This document shows positions 52,745-61,952 of a stretch of 64,000 nucleotides of DNA, piece by piece. Each line of letters begins with the position of its first letter. The first letter of the stretch is position 1. The stretch lies in assembly GCF_019977735.1 (NCBI RefSeq), contig NZ_AP025018.1, positions 7,072,580-7,136,579 of the forward strand, read 5' to 3'. This DNA comes from Calothrix sp. PCC 7716. GTDB taxonomy: Bacteria; Cyanobacteriota; Cyanobacteriia; Cyanobacteriales; Nostocaceae. A program made the translations under genes and the position numbers. Below the pieces are notes generated by a model that was given only the letters and a program-made list of their open reading frames with translations, was not told the DNA's origin and did not search any database.

Positions 52745-54205
52745 ATGACTTTGCCTGAAACTAACCTTAACACCTCTTCGCAAAACCCATTTCTTTCTCT
52801 AAACTACGAAAGTGCCATACTCGAACTGGGTGATGATTACTATGACGAAGTAGAAGCAGCAGAATTTCCTCAACTTATTTTACGATGGCGTAACGATGCA
52901 CTACTGTCGCGTATAGGTTTAGATGCAGCAAATGTCAGTGACGAACATTTTATCGAAGCTTTCGGAAAATTTGAGGTGCATAAACCCTTACTAGCATTGC
53001 GGTACCACGGTTATCAATTTGGTGAGTACAATCCGCAACTAGGAGATGGTAGAGGTTTTCTGTATGCTCAAGTTCGTGGAACTGATGGGGAACTCTACGA
53101 TTTTGGCACAAAAGGTTCAGGAAAAACACCTTATTCGCGTGGTGGTGATGGAATGTTGACTCTCAAGGGAGGGGTACGCGAAGTTTTAGCTGCTGAGATG
53201 TTACACCGAATGGGTGTTAACACATCACGCTGTTTGAGTATGATTGAAACAGGTTTAGATTTATGGCGTGGTGATGAACCTTCACCGACTCGTTCTTCGG
53301 TAATGGTGCGCTTTAGTAAATCACACATTCGCTTCGGAACTTTTGAAAGATTGAATTATATCCGGCGCCCTGATTTAATCGGCAACTTATTAAACCATGT
53401 TATCTATATATATTATTCGCATCTTGGCGCCGAGCCAGATAAATACGCCCTTTTCTACAGTGAACTAGTACAAAGAGTCGCTTTGCTTGTTGCACAGTGG
53501 ATGGCAGCTGGTTTCTGTCATGCAGTTTTAAACACAGATAACATGTCAATAACTGGTGAAAGTTTTGACTACGGTCCCTACGCATTTATCCCTAAATTTG
53601 ACCCCAATTTTACAGCAGCTTATTTTGACTACTACGGACGTTACAGTTATTCCAACCAACCAGGAATTTGTAAGCTGAATCTTGAATTGTTACAAAAACC
53701 ACTATCAGCAGTAATTCCCACAGCTGACATGGAACAAGGATTATCACAATTTGAAGACTGTTATCACGCTCAATACCGCGTGTTGATGCTCAAAAAATTA
53801 GGATTTACTAATTTAGAAGAGCTAGAATCTGGTGAATACGAAGAACTATTAAAAGCAACACTACGATTTCTAAATAATTATCCCGTTAGCTACCATGACT
53901 TTTTCAGCGACCTCGCTACAACTTTCTCGAACAAATGGCGTGATGATGCTAGCTTGATATTAAGCGGTTCAGAAATTGCTGTAGAACTAGGAGCATCAGA
54001 ATTATTCTTGCACTGGTCTGGGTTGTACCATAAAATTTTAACGAACATGGCGCCGGACGATATCGAAAAAGTCGGTCAAACTTTAATTCAAACCAACCCC
54101 AAAACAGTAATCCTGCGTCCCATCATAGAATCAGTATGGGAACCCATCGCACAAAACAACAACTGGGAACCCTTCTACAATTTAATCAAAGAAATCCAAA
54201 ATTAA
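52745..54205 (+). CDS. selO: SelO/YdiU pseudokinase, protein adenylyltransferase
   Basis: 486 residues from MTLPETNLN; an ATG 11 codons earlier is possible. SelO transfers AMP to protein hydroxyls using an inverted ATP orientation. Core segments: [55 protein letters not shown], and [23 protein letters not shown] with the metal-binding Asn/Asp. Length normal for the family. It ends at a heptamer-repeat hairpin shared with the convergent gene downstream. Confidence 0.95.
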   Translation: MTLPETNLNTSSQNPFLSLNYESAILELGDDYYDEVEAAEFPQLILRWRNDALLSRIGLDAANVSDEHFIEAFGKFEVHKPLLALRYHGYQFGEYNPQLGDGRGFLYAQVRGTDGELYDFGTKGSGKTPYSRGGDGMLTLKGGVREVLAAEMLHRMGVNTSRCLSMIETGLDLWRGDEPSPTRSSVMVRFSKSHIRFGTFERLNYIRRPDLIGNLLNHVIYIYYSHLGAEPDKYALFYSELVQRVALLVAQWMAAGFCHAVLNTDNMSITGESFDYGPYAFIPKFDPNFTAAYFDYYGRYSYSNQPGICKLNLELLQKPLSAVIPTADMEQGLSQFEDCYHAQYRVLMLKKLGFTNLEELESGEYEELLKATLRFLNNYPVSYHDFFSDLATTFSNKWRDDASLILSGSEIAVELGASELFLHWSGLYHKILTNMAPDDIEKVGQTLIQTNPKTVILRPIIESVWEPIAQNNNWEPFYNLIKEIQN

Positions 54206-54210
54206 AAGTA

Positions 54211-54352
54211 GAAAGTGCTGAGTGCTGAGTGCTGAGTGTTATTTAAAAGTAGAAAGTGCTGAGTGCTGAGTGCTGAGTGTTAGTTAAAACTACTCAGCAC
54301 TCAGCACTCATAACTCAGCACTCATAACTCAGCACTCATAACTCAGCACTCA
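54211..54352. repeat. Heptanucleotide repeats forming a large hairpin
   Basis: Two near-identical ~40-bp blocks of AGTGCTG units on the left and CTCAGCACT..CATAACTCAGCA units in inverse orientation on the right. The whole fills the gap between selO and a convergent gene and overlaps the latter's stop. A similar structure is at 63855. Confidence 0.9.
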
Positions 54353-54751
54353 ATACCAGTTACATTCACTTGTTGTAAATGGTTGATAAGCATTTGCGAC
54401 AATATTTTTTTGCCCTTGAAACTCTCTACCATAGAAACCATCCTCAAAACCGCGCGCAAATTCTCCACCTGCGGTACGCTCTTTATATGAGTTACCATTT
54501 TTGGCACTTTCTCGTCCTTGACGATAACCGTCAGAATAAGCGCGCGGATGATATCCTGGGTCTTGGTCTACATACCACCGTGTCACAGGGTAGCAATATC
54601 TTCTGGGATATACTTTGCGACGATAGAAATTACCGTAATGGTAGTTACGGTAGTGAGGGTGTCGATAACGATGTGCTTGCGCTGGTTCGTTATTGAGTAA
54701 AAATACTGATACAGTCGTTAAAGATAATAAAGTAAAAATAATCTTTTTCAT
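54350..54751 (-). CDS. Small secreted protein, Tyr/His/Arg-rich
   Basis: 133 residues. A clear signal peptide (MKKIIFTLLSLTTVSVFLL, cleavage near PAQA-H at ~27) is followed by a basic aromatic region (HRYRHPHYRNYHYGNFYRR) and a segment YSDGYRQGRESAKNG ... EFARGFEDGFYGREFQ with the Y..G..G.. spacing seen in glycine-zipper-like repeats. Likely periplasmic or outer-membrane associated. Function unknown. Confidence 0.7.
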   Translation of the reverse strand: MKKIIFTLLSLTTVSVFLLNNEPAQAHRYRHPHYRNYHYGNFYRRKVYPRRYCYPVTRWYVDQDPGYHPRAYSDGYRQGRESAKNGNSYKERTAGGEFARGFEDGFYGREFQGQKNIVANAYQPFTTSECNWY

Positions 54752-54885
54752 TCTCGACCCCCTTCAAGCCAGGGAACTCTAGATATTTCTAAGATATTAC
54801 TCTTGCGTTATATACACATCACCTGATGGGATGATTAGTGGTTCATAAAAGTAATAACTATTGCCTGATATAAGGTAAAAATGTA

Positions 54886-55707
54886 TCATAGTTTTGTTGG
54901 TGTTGATGGGTGGTAGAGTTTGACGAAGTTATGGTTTGCATCAATTTCTATTACTGAGTTTACATATTGTGGTGATGTTATTAGCGGTTTAATAAATAGT
55001 TCGGGATGTAATGCACGCCAAAAATAATTAACAAATTCTTCGATTTGAATATCGGTCATTCCTGGTCTACCGGAAGCTATCATTTTATGTTCAGCTTCTT
55101 TACGCCATTGAACCGAGTAACGGTAGTCTTGAGGATACAACACTATTAAACTATCTAACCGTTCCCATAAGGGTAGATAATTTGCTAATTCCAGGTTCAT
55201 GTCGCGTGCAAATGCTTTGTCTGCTGCATTAATAATAGGGGGTACAGGCGCCTCAAATTTCACGCTGTCAATTGGACGGGCGCCTACAAACCAACCTTCA
55301 AATAGTAATATATCTATATTTGTATAAGTATCTGGAGCTGTTCTATCACCTGCACCATTATGAATTGACTTGTCAAAGCGTGGAATGCTAATTGGACTAA
55401 TGCCATTGCGTACTGCCTCAAGAACGTTCAAACCCAAGTCTACATCGTGGGTTCCGGGTGGACCACGCCAAATTAAACGGGGGTCTTGTTGCTGTAGTGC
55501 CAAACGCTGATTATAAGTTTTGTACAAATCATCGAGCGATAAGGTGACAGTAGAATACCCCCTAAGCTCAAGAATTGAAATTAAACTAAGTGCTAACGTC
55601 GTTTTACCTGTTCCTTGTCCACCTAAAATGCCTTGGATAATAGGACGACCTGTGTGGGAGCGCAGTTGGGCTATTTGTGCTGCTAATTGTTGGTGGATAC
55701 TCATCAA
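54886..55707 (-). CDS. D-glycerate 3-kinase (plant/cyanobacterial type)
   Basis: 273 residues. P-loop GGQGTGKTT at 29-37, LSLDDLYKTYNQRLAL, RGPPGTHDVDLGL, IPRFDKSIHNGAGDR and DILLFEGWFVGARP match the GLYK family, which phosphorylates D-glycerate to 3-phosphoglycerate in the last step of photorespiration. Cytoplasmic. Its start is 2 bp from the end of the upstream ycf20 gene, so they are co-transcribed. Confidence 0.92.
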   Translation of the reverse strand: MMSIHQQLAAQIAQLRSHTGRPIIQGILGGQGTGKTTLALSLISILELRGYSTVTLSLDDLYKTYNQRLALQQQDPRLIWRGPPGTHDVDLGLNVLEAVRNGISPISIPRFDKSIHNGAGDRTAPDTYTNIDILLFEGWFVGARPIDSVKFEAPVPPIINAADKAFARDMNLELANYLPLWERLDSLIVLYPQDYRYSVQWRKEAEHKMIASGRPGMTDIQIEEFVNYFWRALHPELFIKPLITSPQYVNSVIEIDANHNFVKLYHPSTPTKL

Positions 55708-55709
55708 CT

Positions 55710-56039
55710 CTAAGAACCTAACTTAAATGCTTCAATAAACAAACTATAAGTCAAACCTATCTTAAAAATATTTAATGCTTCTATCCAAAATGATTCCACA
55801 CCAACACGGCGCCGATAAAATAATCTACTGACTAACTCAACTGCCAAAACAATAAGCGCTGCTACGTAAATATCTAGTTCTGCTCTTTGCCCTGCACTCG
55901 TCGAAATAGCCGTTCCTATAAAAATACCTAGCAGAAAACTGATAATAATTACCGACCAACGGCGCCAGGGGTTAGATAACCACTGCCCTAACCGTAGCGT
56001 AATGGTGCCAACCAAATTATTTAACCGTGTATTTTGCAT
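55710..56039 (-). CDS. ycf20: Ycf20-like protein (DUF565)
   Basis: 109 residues. RLNNLVGTITLRLGQWLSNPWRRWSVIIISFLLGIFIGTAI is the DUF565/Ycf20 opening, followed by a second membrane stretch (VAALIVLAVELVSRLFYRR) and ALNIFKIGLTYSLFIEAFKLGS. Found in cyanobacteria and plastids; the plant homologue is linked to thermal dissipation of excess light energy. First gene of a two-gene leftward unit. Confidence 0.9.
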   Translation of the reverse strand: MQNTRLNNLVGTITLRLGQWLSNPWRRWSVIIISFLLGIFIGTAISTSAGQRAELDIYVAALIVLAVELVSRLFYRRRVGVESFWIEALNIFKIGLTYSLFIEAFKLGS

Positions 56040-56092
56040 ACCTTATGCACACTATAGATATTTCAGAAAAAACAACTTATCATTAAGTATAA

Positions 56093-56159
56093 AGAAACCC
56101 GGTTTCTGAGCAAAATTTTTGTTTTCATTATAAGATATCGACAAAGAAACCGGGTTTCT
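56093..56159. repeat. 67-bp palindromic repeat
   Basis: AGAAACCCGGTTTCT and AGAAACCGGGTTTCT around an AT-rich centre, same family as at 49781 and 50951. Lies upstream of the leftward ycf20 gene in the gap shared with the divergent lipoprotein gene; the rest of that ~300-bp gap shows no clear motif. Confidence 0.7.
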
Positions 56160-56337
56160 AGGATAGTTTCTGTCTTAATATCTTCTTAACTTAGTCATAT
56201 TGTATGGGGGGTAATTACCCCTGTTAATTTCTGCTCTTAGTAGGATAATATACTTGCTCGATTCAAGAACTCGGCGTAATTCAGTTTAAAATATAACCTT
56301 TCAAGGTTTCCAATTCTTATATTTTTATATTATTGAT

Positions 56338-56850
56338 ATGGTGTCAAAATATCATCCAACCCTTTTAGCGGCCTGCTGCTTGGGTATATTAGGACTGTTT
56401 GCCGGATGCTACCAAGTCAGTGTTTCGTTTGAACCATCAGGTACCGAAGTAGCATCAACATCACCTGTAGACATTCCACCGAAAACAGTTTCAACGTCCC
56501 AAACATCTGAACTATTAAGTTATAACTCAGTTAAAACCAACAAAAATACAGGTGTTGGAATCTTACGTCTTAGCAACCAAACAAACCAACCCGTGCGTCT
56601 AGCTTTATTATCAAGAAGTAAACAAGCAAAACCCGCAGCACATTGGGACTTTGCACCGCAAGAAGGAAGCGAAAAAGGTTTACTCTTGTCACTTCCCGAT
56701 GGCAAACTCCAATTATCCAAAGGAGATGTCGTCGTCGCATTTGCCCAAGATGGTTCACGTCGTTACTGGGGGCCATATATTGTAGGTGAAACACATGAAC
56801 CAATGTGGAACCCCCAGCAAAAAGAATGGTGGTTAATTTTAGATAAGTAG
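56338..56850 (+). CDS. Putative lipoprotein
   Basis: 170 residues. Signal peptide LLAACCLGILGLFAGC with a lipobox (LFAG-C, Cys 24), then a low-complexity Ser/Thr/Pro linker and a beta-rich domain (GVGILRLSNQTNQPVRLALL; WDFAPQEGSEKGLLLSLPDGKLQLSKGDVVVAFAQDGSRRYWGPYI). Membrane-anchored and periplasm-facing. Function not recognised. Convergent with the DUF3598-type gene 1 bp away. Confidence 0.8.
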   Translation: MVSKYHPTLLAACCLGILGLFAGCYQVSVSFEPSGTEVASTSPVDIPPKTVSTSQTSELLSYNSVKTNKNTGVGILRLSNQTNQPVRLALLSRSKQAKPAAHWDFAPQEGSEKGLLLSLPDGKLQLSKGDVVVAFAQDGSRRYWGPYIVGETHEPMWNPQQKEWWLILDK

Positions 56851-56851
56851 A

Positions 56852-57694
56852 TTACCCAATTTTTCTTTCTGATGCCAAAGTCAAGCTCGTCCATTCTCCT
56901 TTATCATCATACGAACGAATCATACGCTGGCGCCAGTTTGGTTCAATAAGCCATCCGGTTTCTAGAAATAAAGGTTGTCGTGGTTGTAATTTGGTAGGGT
57001 AAGTTGCCGAGGCGCCGTCAGGCAACATTAATATGTGTATAGGGTTATTTGGGTTGCCGTCAAACTCAAGAATGGAACCGTTGATTAAAGCTGTTGAAGT
57101 GATGGTATGATTTCCAAAACTAAGATTTTGCACTAAGTGACCGTCTTCGAGATGCAGTTTCATCTTGGTTGTGGAAGTCACAGGGTTACGTAAATCTGTA
57201 AATATAGTAGTAGTTTCGCCTTCCCATTCTCCCAGTAAAGCTTCCACACTCAACGGTGGACGTTCAGCTTTATCGCTTCCTTCACTATGCTCCCTGATTA
57301 GAGTAAGTGACTTTAAATTACCTTCGTTATTAAATAATTGTACTAAACGCATACGGCGATTTTCGTGAATCAACCCAAATTCGGCGCCAAATTCTGCAAA
57401 CGGTGCGAACTGTATTGTCCCTTGACTAAAGGCGCCGTTTTTAAAGAATAACGTACTCCGTGCTATCGTACTAAATTCTAAAACTAAATCTTGTAATCCT
57501 TCGCGTTGTAATGTTAAGCGTGCAGATTGATTATTATTAAGTCCTTCGAGCGTTAAACGACTCGCACGGTCGTTAACTTGTTCTCCTTGGGGTGAGAACT
57601 GTGTAAACGAACCCACCCAAACATTCAAATTTTTTAGAAAAGATTCCCATTGATTTAACACAACCCTATCCTTTTGCGAACCGACGGACAGCAA
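56852..57694 (-). CDS. DUF3598-family protein
   Basis: 280 residues, beta-rich, no signal peptide. WESFLKNLNVWVGSFTQFSPQGE, FFKNGAFSQGTIQFAPFAEFGAEFGLI and LLGEWEGETTTIFTDLRNP match the cyanobacterial/plant DUF3598 family, which has a lipocalin-like fold. A role in pigment or lipid binding is suspected for the family but unproven. Its start overlaps the end of ftsX by 29 bp, so the two are translated together. Confidence 0.82.
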   Translation of the reverse strand: MLSVGSQKDRVVLNQWESFLKNLNVWVGSFTQFSPQGEQVNDRASRLTLEGLNNNQSARLTLQREGLQDLVLEFSTIARSTLFFKNGAFSQGTIQFAPFAEFGAEFGLIHENRRMRLVQLFNNEGNLKSLTLIREHSEGSDKAERPPLSVEALLGEWEGETTTIFTDLRNPVTSTTKMKLHLEDGHLVQNLSFGNHTITSTALINGSILEFDGNPNNPIHILMLPDGASATYPTKLQPRQPLFLETGWLIEPNWRQRMIRSYDDKGEWTSLTLASERKIG

Positions 57695-58568
57695 ACAAGC
57701 TCCCCATTAATCCTACCGTTGCACCGAACCCCAAAAGCACTAATGGTAAAAGTAATGTTTGTGCGAAGGATAATTTTAACCCTGTAGTTAAAAATTTAAT
57801 AAATTCGGGTTGGTTACGAAGTAGCTGGTTAACAAACCGAGAAGTCAAACTAATAAAACCCCATGCTATTCCACCACCAAATAATCCAAAAGCAACACCT
57901 TGAAAAATAAAAGGCAAGTATATCCACGTAGAAGTGGCCCCAACAAGCTGCATAATTTCAATTTCACGGCGCCGTGCCATTACAATCAAGCGAATCGTAA
58001 TACTCGTTACAGCAATAGCAGTCAAAGTTAAAATAACCGTAATAGTCAACGTCATCCAATTCAAACCGCGATTTAACTGAGCAATGCGTACAACCGCTTC
58101 ATCCACATATTGCACAGTTTCCACACCTTTCAACTTCGCCAACTGCGTTGCTAATTTAGGCACTGCATCAGCCGAGCGTGCTTTAACTTTTAATTCATCT
58201 ACCAATGGGTTAGTTCCAAGCTGCTGAGTGGCGCCTTCAATATCAGACATTCCCAACTCTTGCACCAACTTTGTCCAAGCTTGGTCTTTTGTAATATTTT
58301 CTACATTCACTACTCCCGGCATTTGAGCTACCATTGGCACCATAACAGCAGCCGAAGCATTACTCTCTAAATATACCGACACCTCCAACTGACTACCAAA
58401 CTGGTTCAGCAACTTTTCTAATTGCCAAGAAGTTTGCAGACTCATACCGAACAAAAACAGAAGTACTGTAATAGTACTAACAGCTGCCCAGTTCATCCAG
58501 GCGCCTCGCTTTAAACCCAAAAACGTCTCTTTAAGAAGATAATCTAACTTTGTAAATATTTTTAACAC
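57666..58568 (-). CDS. ftsX: Cell-division ABC transporter permease FtsX
   Basis: 300 residues from the GTG at 58568, preceded by AGGGG at 5 bp; an ATG 22 codons upstream lacks homology and ribosome site. Cytoplasmic start KLDYLLKETFLGLKRGAWMNWAAVS, first membrane helix, a periplasmic domain (LEVSVYLESNASAAVMVPM) and three C-terminal helices with MARRREIEIMQLVGATSTWIYLPFIFQG, all FtsX features. With FtsE it controls peptidoglycan hydrolysis at division; ftsE is not nearby in this window. Confidence 0.93.
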   Translation of the reverse strand: MLKIFTKLDYLLKETFLGLKRGAWMNWAAVSTITVLLFLFGMSLQTSWQLEKLLNQFGSQLEVSVYLESNASAAVMVPMVAQMPGVVNVENITKDQAWTKLVQELGMSDIEGATQQLGTNPLVDELKVKARSADAVPKLATQLAKLKGVETVQYVDEAVVRIAQLNRGLNWMTLTITVILTLTAIAVTSITIRLIVMARRREIEIMQLVGATSTWIYLPFIFQGVAFGLFGGGIAWGFISLTSRFVNQLLRNQPEFIKFLTTGLKLSFAQTLLLPLVLLGFGATVGLMGSLFAVRRFAKG

Positions 58569-58670
58569 GGTTTCCCCTGTGTGCCTAATTGCACTCAATA
58601 CCAGCCTACTGTTATAACATGAAGCAACAAGCAACAGTAAAGAGAGTATAACCTTTCTTCTTGTTAAACT

Positions 58671-58790
58671 CTTGTGGAACGGGCATCCTTGCCCGTCACA
58701 ATTGTAGGTTGGGTGGAGGAACGGAACCCAACACCATATTACTTTTTACCACAGAGACACAGAGGACACAGAGGAGGAATTAAAATTGGC
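58671..58790. repeat. Cluster of short dispersed repeats
   Basis: In a 415-bp gap upstream of ftsX: CTTGTGGAACGGGCATCCTT (with GCCCGTC after it), also seen in variant form at 23531, 26657 and 61841; then GGTTGGGTGGAGGAACGGAA, whose inverse is at 62335; then CCACAGAGACACAGAGGACA. All are non-coding mini-repeats. Confidence 0.65.
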
Positions 58791-58983
58791 GCCTCATAGT
58801 TTTTATCAAATTTACAATTTTATTGTTACATTTATACTATTCGAGAGAAATAGTTTGTTTTAACACTTAATATTATTTACATTCTGCCATCCTTTTCCTT
58901 TGCCTAACCAATGCTGCGAGAATTGTTAAGATTGAAGTAACATACCGTATAAAACTAGCCAGTTAGAGCGAGTGACTTTTCCC

Positions 58984-59547
58984 ATGCCATCTGATATCGC
59001 CGTTGAGAAGAAAAAGTTAAAAAATCCACCTTTGAAGTTGCACTACCTGGGAGACCGCGCGCTGCGTCAACCAGCCAAGCGAGTTACAAAAATTGACGAT
59101 GAAATTCGTCAACTCGCACGTCAAATGCTGCAAACTATGTACAGTAGCGATGGTATTGGGTTAGCGGCGCCTCAAGTTGCCATTAACAAGCAACTTATTG
59201 TTATCGATTTAGAACCCGACAAACCCAACAGTCCACCATTGGTTTTAATTAACCCTACCATTAAACAAACCAGCGAAAAATGTGACGTTGCTCAAGAAGG
59301 CTGTCTAAGTATCCCCAACGTTTATATGGATGTTAAACGTCCAGAAACCGTGGAAATTGCTTACAAAGATGAATATGGGCGCCCGAAAACGCTGAAAGCT
59401 GATGGTTTACTCGCGCGTTGTATTCTACATGAAATGGATCACCTCAACGGTGTGGTTTTTGTAGACCGCGTGGAAAATTCGCTTGCATTGGGACAAGAAC
59501 TATCTAAAAATGGTTTCTCACAGCAGGCTGTAAAACCAATAGTATAA
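58984..59547 (+). CDS. def: Peptide deformylase
   Basis: 187 residues from the ATG of MPSDIAVEKKKLKNPP; an in-frame GTG four codons upstream is possible. All three active-site motifs are intact: GIGLAAPQ (57-64), EGCLS (105-109, metal-binding Cys) and HEMDH (149-153, metal-binding His and catalytic Glu). Removes the formyl group from nascent proteins. Followed 15 bp later by a small membrane-protein gene. Confidence 0.97.
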   Translation: MPSDIAVEKKKLKNPPLKLHYLGDRALRQPAKRVTKIDDEIRQLARQMLQTMYSSDGIGLAAPQVAINKQLIVIDLEPDKPNSPPLVLINPTIKQTSEKCDVAQEGCLSIPNVYMDVKRPETVEIAYKDEYGRPKTLKADGLLARCILHEMDHLNGVVFVDRVENSLALGQELSKNGFSQQAVKPIV

Positions 59548-59562
59548 AGGCGGATAGTAAAA

Positions 59563-59766
59563 GTGTATTTAACTCCAAAAAGCGGTTTCTTCCTAGCAGT
59601 TTCGTGCGTCACTGCAATTGCAGCAGTTGGTTCTGTTTTTGAATTAAGTTATGGTCAACCTAACCTCGGTACGCAAACCACTGCCATCATTTTGGCTTTG
59701 AGCATTCCAGCAACTGTACTTAGCTTTTTAGCAGCAGTCAAGGACGCAAAAACGAATATGAAATAA
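59563..59766 (+). CDS. Small membrane protein
   Basis: 67 residues, GTG start. Two hydrophobic segments (FFLAVSCVTAIAAVGSVFEL and TTAIILALSIPATVLSFLAAV) joined by a short polar loop GQPNLGT. Same direction and close to def, so likely co-transcribed. I do not recognise a family; it has the look of a conserved cyanobacterial hypothetical protein. Confidence 0.7.
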   Translation: MYLTPKSGFFLAVSCVTAIAAVGSVFELSYGQPNLGTQTTAIILALSIPATVLSFLAAVKDAKTNMK

Positions 59767-59788
59767 GTATCACCTTTATTTTTGCCTT

Positions 59789-59822
59789 AGAAACCTGGTT
59801 TCTTCAAGAAACCAGGTTTCTT
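59789..59822. repeat. Compact palindromic repeat after the def operon
   Basis: AGAAACCTGGTTTCTT followed closely by AAGAAACCAGGTTTCT, a 34-bp hairpin, the shortest member of the family at 49781, 50951 and 56093. Could serve as terminator. The remaining ~270 bp up to the protease gene show no further motif. Confidence 0.7.
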
Positions 59823-60089
59823 CTGTATCTGTTTCCGAAATCTTCAAATTTGACCGTGTATAGCTTTAATTATCTAGCAGTATAGTAATTCATTTGACAT
59901 AAAGAGGGGTCATGCCCCCTTTTCGATCTGAAATTGAGAGGGCTATAAAGGTCTTCACTGTCTAAACTGATACAGTCACATGTACGATATCTAAATTTGT
60001 TTAATATCTCAAGTCACTTGGGTGATTAATCTACTACAGACATATAACTAAACAACTAACTAGTAAAAATTAAAATATAGAGGCTAAAA

Positions 60090-61817
60090 ATGAGACACGA
60101 AAAACTTTCCGCTGGACTTTTGCTTGCATACGAAGATTATCAAAATGAAGGTGAGCAAGCGTTAATACCACATAAACGTTCTCTTGGTATAGTTTCGGCA
60201 AAAAGTAATGTTAAGCCAACTAAGAGCGTAGTTTTTGTTTACTGCAATGAAAATGCCGACTTGAGTCACCTTGAACCATATGGAGTCCGAGTTAACCAAA
60301 GTACAGGCACCGTTAGAACAGCATATTTACCTATTGATGGTTTAGATGCATTATCAGAAGAAGACACAGTTCAACGTATTAAGCCATCACGAAAAATGAA
60401 GTTATTGATGGATGTGGCGCCTGGTAAAGTTAAGCTTCCTGAGTTTAAAAATAAAACAGGATTAACAGGTAAAGGTGTAGTTATCGGTATTGTAGACAGT
60501 GGTATCGATGCCAAACACCCAGCTTTTGCAGGTCGCATTTTGCGTATTTGGGACCAAACAATGTCTGGCCCTGGTGTTGCTGAAGGTAGTTACGGCGCCG
60601 AGTTTACAGGAGAGCAACTTACTATTTCTCCAGATACCGAAGGACATGGTACCCACGTAGCTGGTATTGCAGCAGGTGCAGATGAAAATTATGGTGGTGT
60701 GGCGCCTGAAGCCGAATTAGTAATAGTTAGAAGTGATTTACAAGATGCTCACATTGCTGATGGTATTCGCTACGTTTTTCGAGTTGCGCGCGAGTTAGGC
60801 AAACCAGCAGTAGTAAATTTAAGCTTAGGTGGACATGCCGACGCGCACGATGGTAGTGACTCACTATCTAAAATTATTGACGCAGAAACAGGCCCTGGAC
60901 GTATAGTTTGTTGTGCAGCAGGAAACGAAGGCAACGATAATATTCATGGTCAAGCTCTAGTGGCGCCTTGTTCAATGCATACAATGCGGTTCAACGTACC
61001 GCTTAATCAAGCTGGTATTGTTTGGTTAAACGGATGGTATACAAAAGACGCACAATTAGAAGTGCAATTACGGAGTCCTAACGATTTTGTTACACCTTGG
61101 CAAAAAGTTGTCACTGAAGGTAATCCTGCACAAGAATATACTTTGCCTGATGCGCGCATAAAAATCGTCACACCTGGCCCAGATGCAGCAAACGGAGACT
61201 ATAATTTCTTCGTCCAAATTCGCGGTACAGAATCTTCACAAGTATCAGGTGGAATTTGGCAATTACGCTTACGAAATCAAACATCGAACGAAACCCGTAT
61301 TGATGTATGGACAATTGACAACTCAGGCTCAGTATTCTTTACAGGTCAAAGCGTCCAAGATGCAATGAAAATTGGCTCTCCAGGTTGTGCAGCTTCTTCA
61401 ATAACAGTAGCCGCTTATACAACAACAAACAAGTACAACGACATCGACGGTAAAGAGCGCGAAGTTGGATTAAAGCTAGACGATATTTCTGATTTCAGCA
61501 GCGAAGGGCCATTGCGTAACCAAGCTCAAAAACCCGATGTTGCGGCGCCGGGAGCAATGATAGCATCAACAATGTCATCGGCAGCAGGTTTCGACCGTTC
61601 CATGATGATTAACTCCAAATTTGTGATGATGGCTGGTACAAGTATGGCATGTCCATTTATCACAGGTGTAGTAGCTTTAATGTTACAACGTGACCCAAGC
61701 TTGGCGCCTGAAAAAGCCAAAGAAATGTTACGCAGCAACAGCTATATTCCCGAACAACCTCAAAACACCTTCGACCCAAAATGGGGATTCGGATTAATCA
61801 ACACCGAAAACCTGTAA
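60090..61817 (+). CDS. S8-family (subtilisin-like) serine protease
   Basis: 575 residues. Catalytic triad visible: Asp 136 in GIVDSGID, His 186 in GHGTHVAG, Ser 518 in GTSMACP, with the oxyanion Asn in CCAAGNEGN. Between His and Ser lies a ~200-residue insert with a jelly-roll look (YNFFVQIRGTESSQVSGGIWQLRL), as in PA-like or tripeptidyl-type subtilases. Residues ~45-107 (VVFVYCNENADLSHL ... RIKPSRKMKLL) look like an inhibitor-I9-type propeptide. There is no signal peptide, so it may act inside the cell. The next gene encodes a protein like this propeptide. Confidence 0.93.
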   Translation: MRHEKLSAGLLLAYEDYQNEGEQALIPHKRSLGIVSAKSNVKPTKSVVFVYCNENADLSHLEPYGVRVNQSTGTVRTAYLPIDGLDALSEEDTVQRIKPSRKMKLLMDVAPGKVKLPEFKNKTGLTGKGVVIGIVDSGIDAKHPAFAGRILRIWDQTMSGPGVAEGSYGAEFTGEQLTISPDTEGHGTHVAGIAAGADENYGGVAPEAELVIVRSDLQDAHIADGIRYVFRVARELGKPAVVNLSLGGHADAHDGSDSLSKIIDAETGPGRIVCCAAGNEGNDNIHGQALVAPCSMHTMRFNVPLNQAGIVWLNGWYTKDAQLEVQLRSPNDFVTPWQKVVTEGNPAQEYTLPDARIKIVTPGPDAANGDYNFFVQIRGTESSQVSGGIWQLRLRNQTSNETRIDVWTIDNSGSVFFTGQSVQDAMKIGSPGCAASSITVAAYTTTNKYNDIDGKEREVGLKLDDISDFSSEGPLRNQAQKPDVAAPGAMIASTMSSAAGFDRSMMINSKFVMMAGTSMACPFITGVVALMLQRDPSLAPEKAKEMLRSNSYIPEQPQNTFDPKWGFGLINTENL

Positions 61818-61840
61818 ACTCTTGTAACCTCTTGTAACCT

Positions 61841-61868
61841 CTTGTGGAACAGGCATCCCTGCCTGTCC
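61841..61868. repeat. Dispersed short repeat (CTTGTGGAAC.GGCATCC type)
   Basis: CTTGTGGAACAGGCATCCCT with GCCTGTCC after it, preceded by two tandem CTCTTGTAAC units. Same family as at 23531, 26657 and 58671, each located just after or before a gene end. Forms a GGACAGGC/GCCTGTCC-type hairpin. Confidence 0.6.
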
Positions 61869-61952
61869 CAAATAACATTATCTCTTAAGATAGTTACGCA
61901 TACTAAATAAATCTTGTTAGTTTAATAGTGTATTGATTTTAAATACAAACAT

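Noticed and set aside
54211-54352. Possible CRISPR array
   Set aside because: Repeat units are contiguous heptamers in both orientations with no unique spacers and no cas genes; this is STRR-type repeat.
54379-54700. Open frames on the plus strand opposite the small secreted protein
   Set aside because: No homologous pattern or ribosome site; the minus-strand gene has a clear signal peptide and explains the region.
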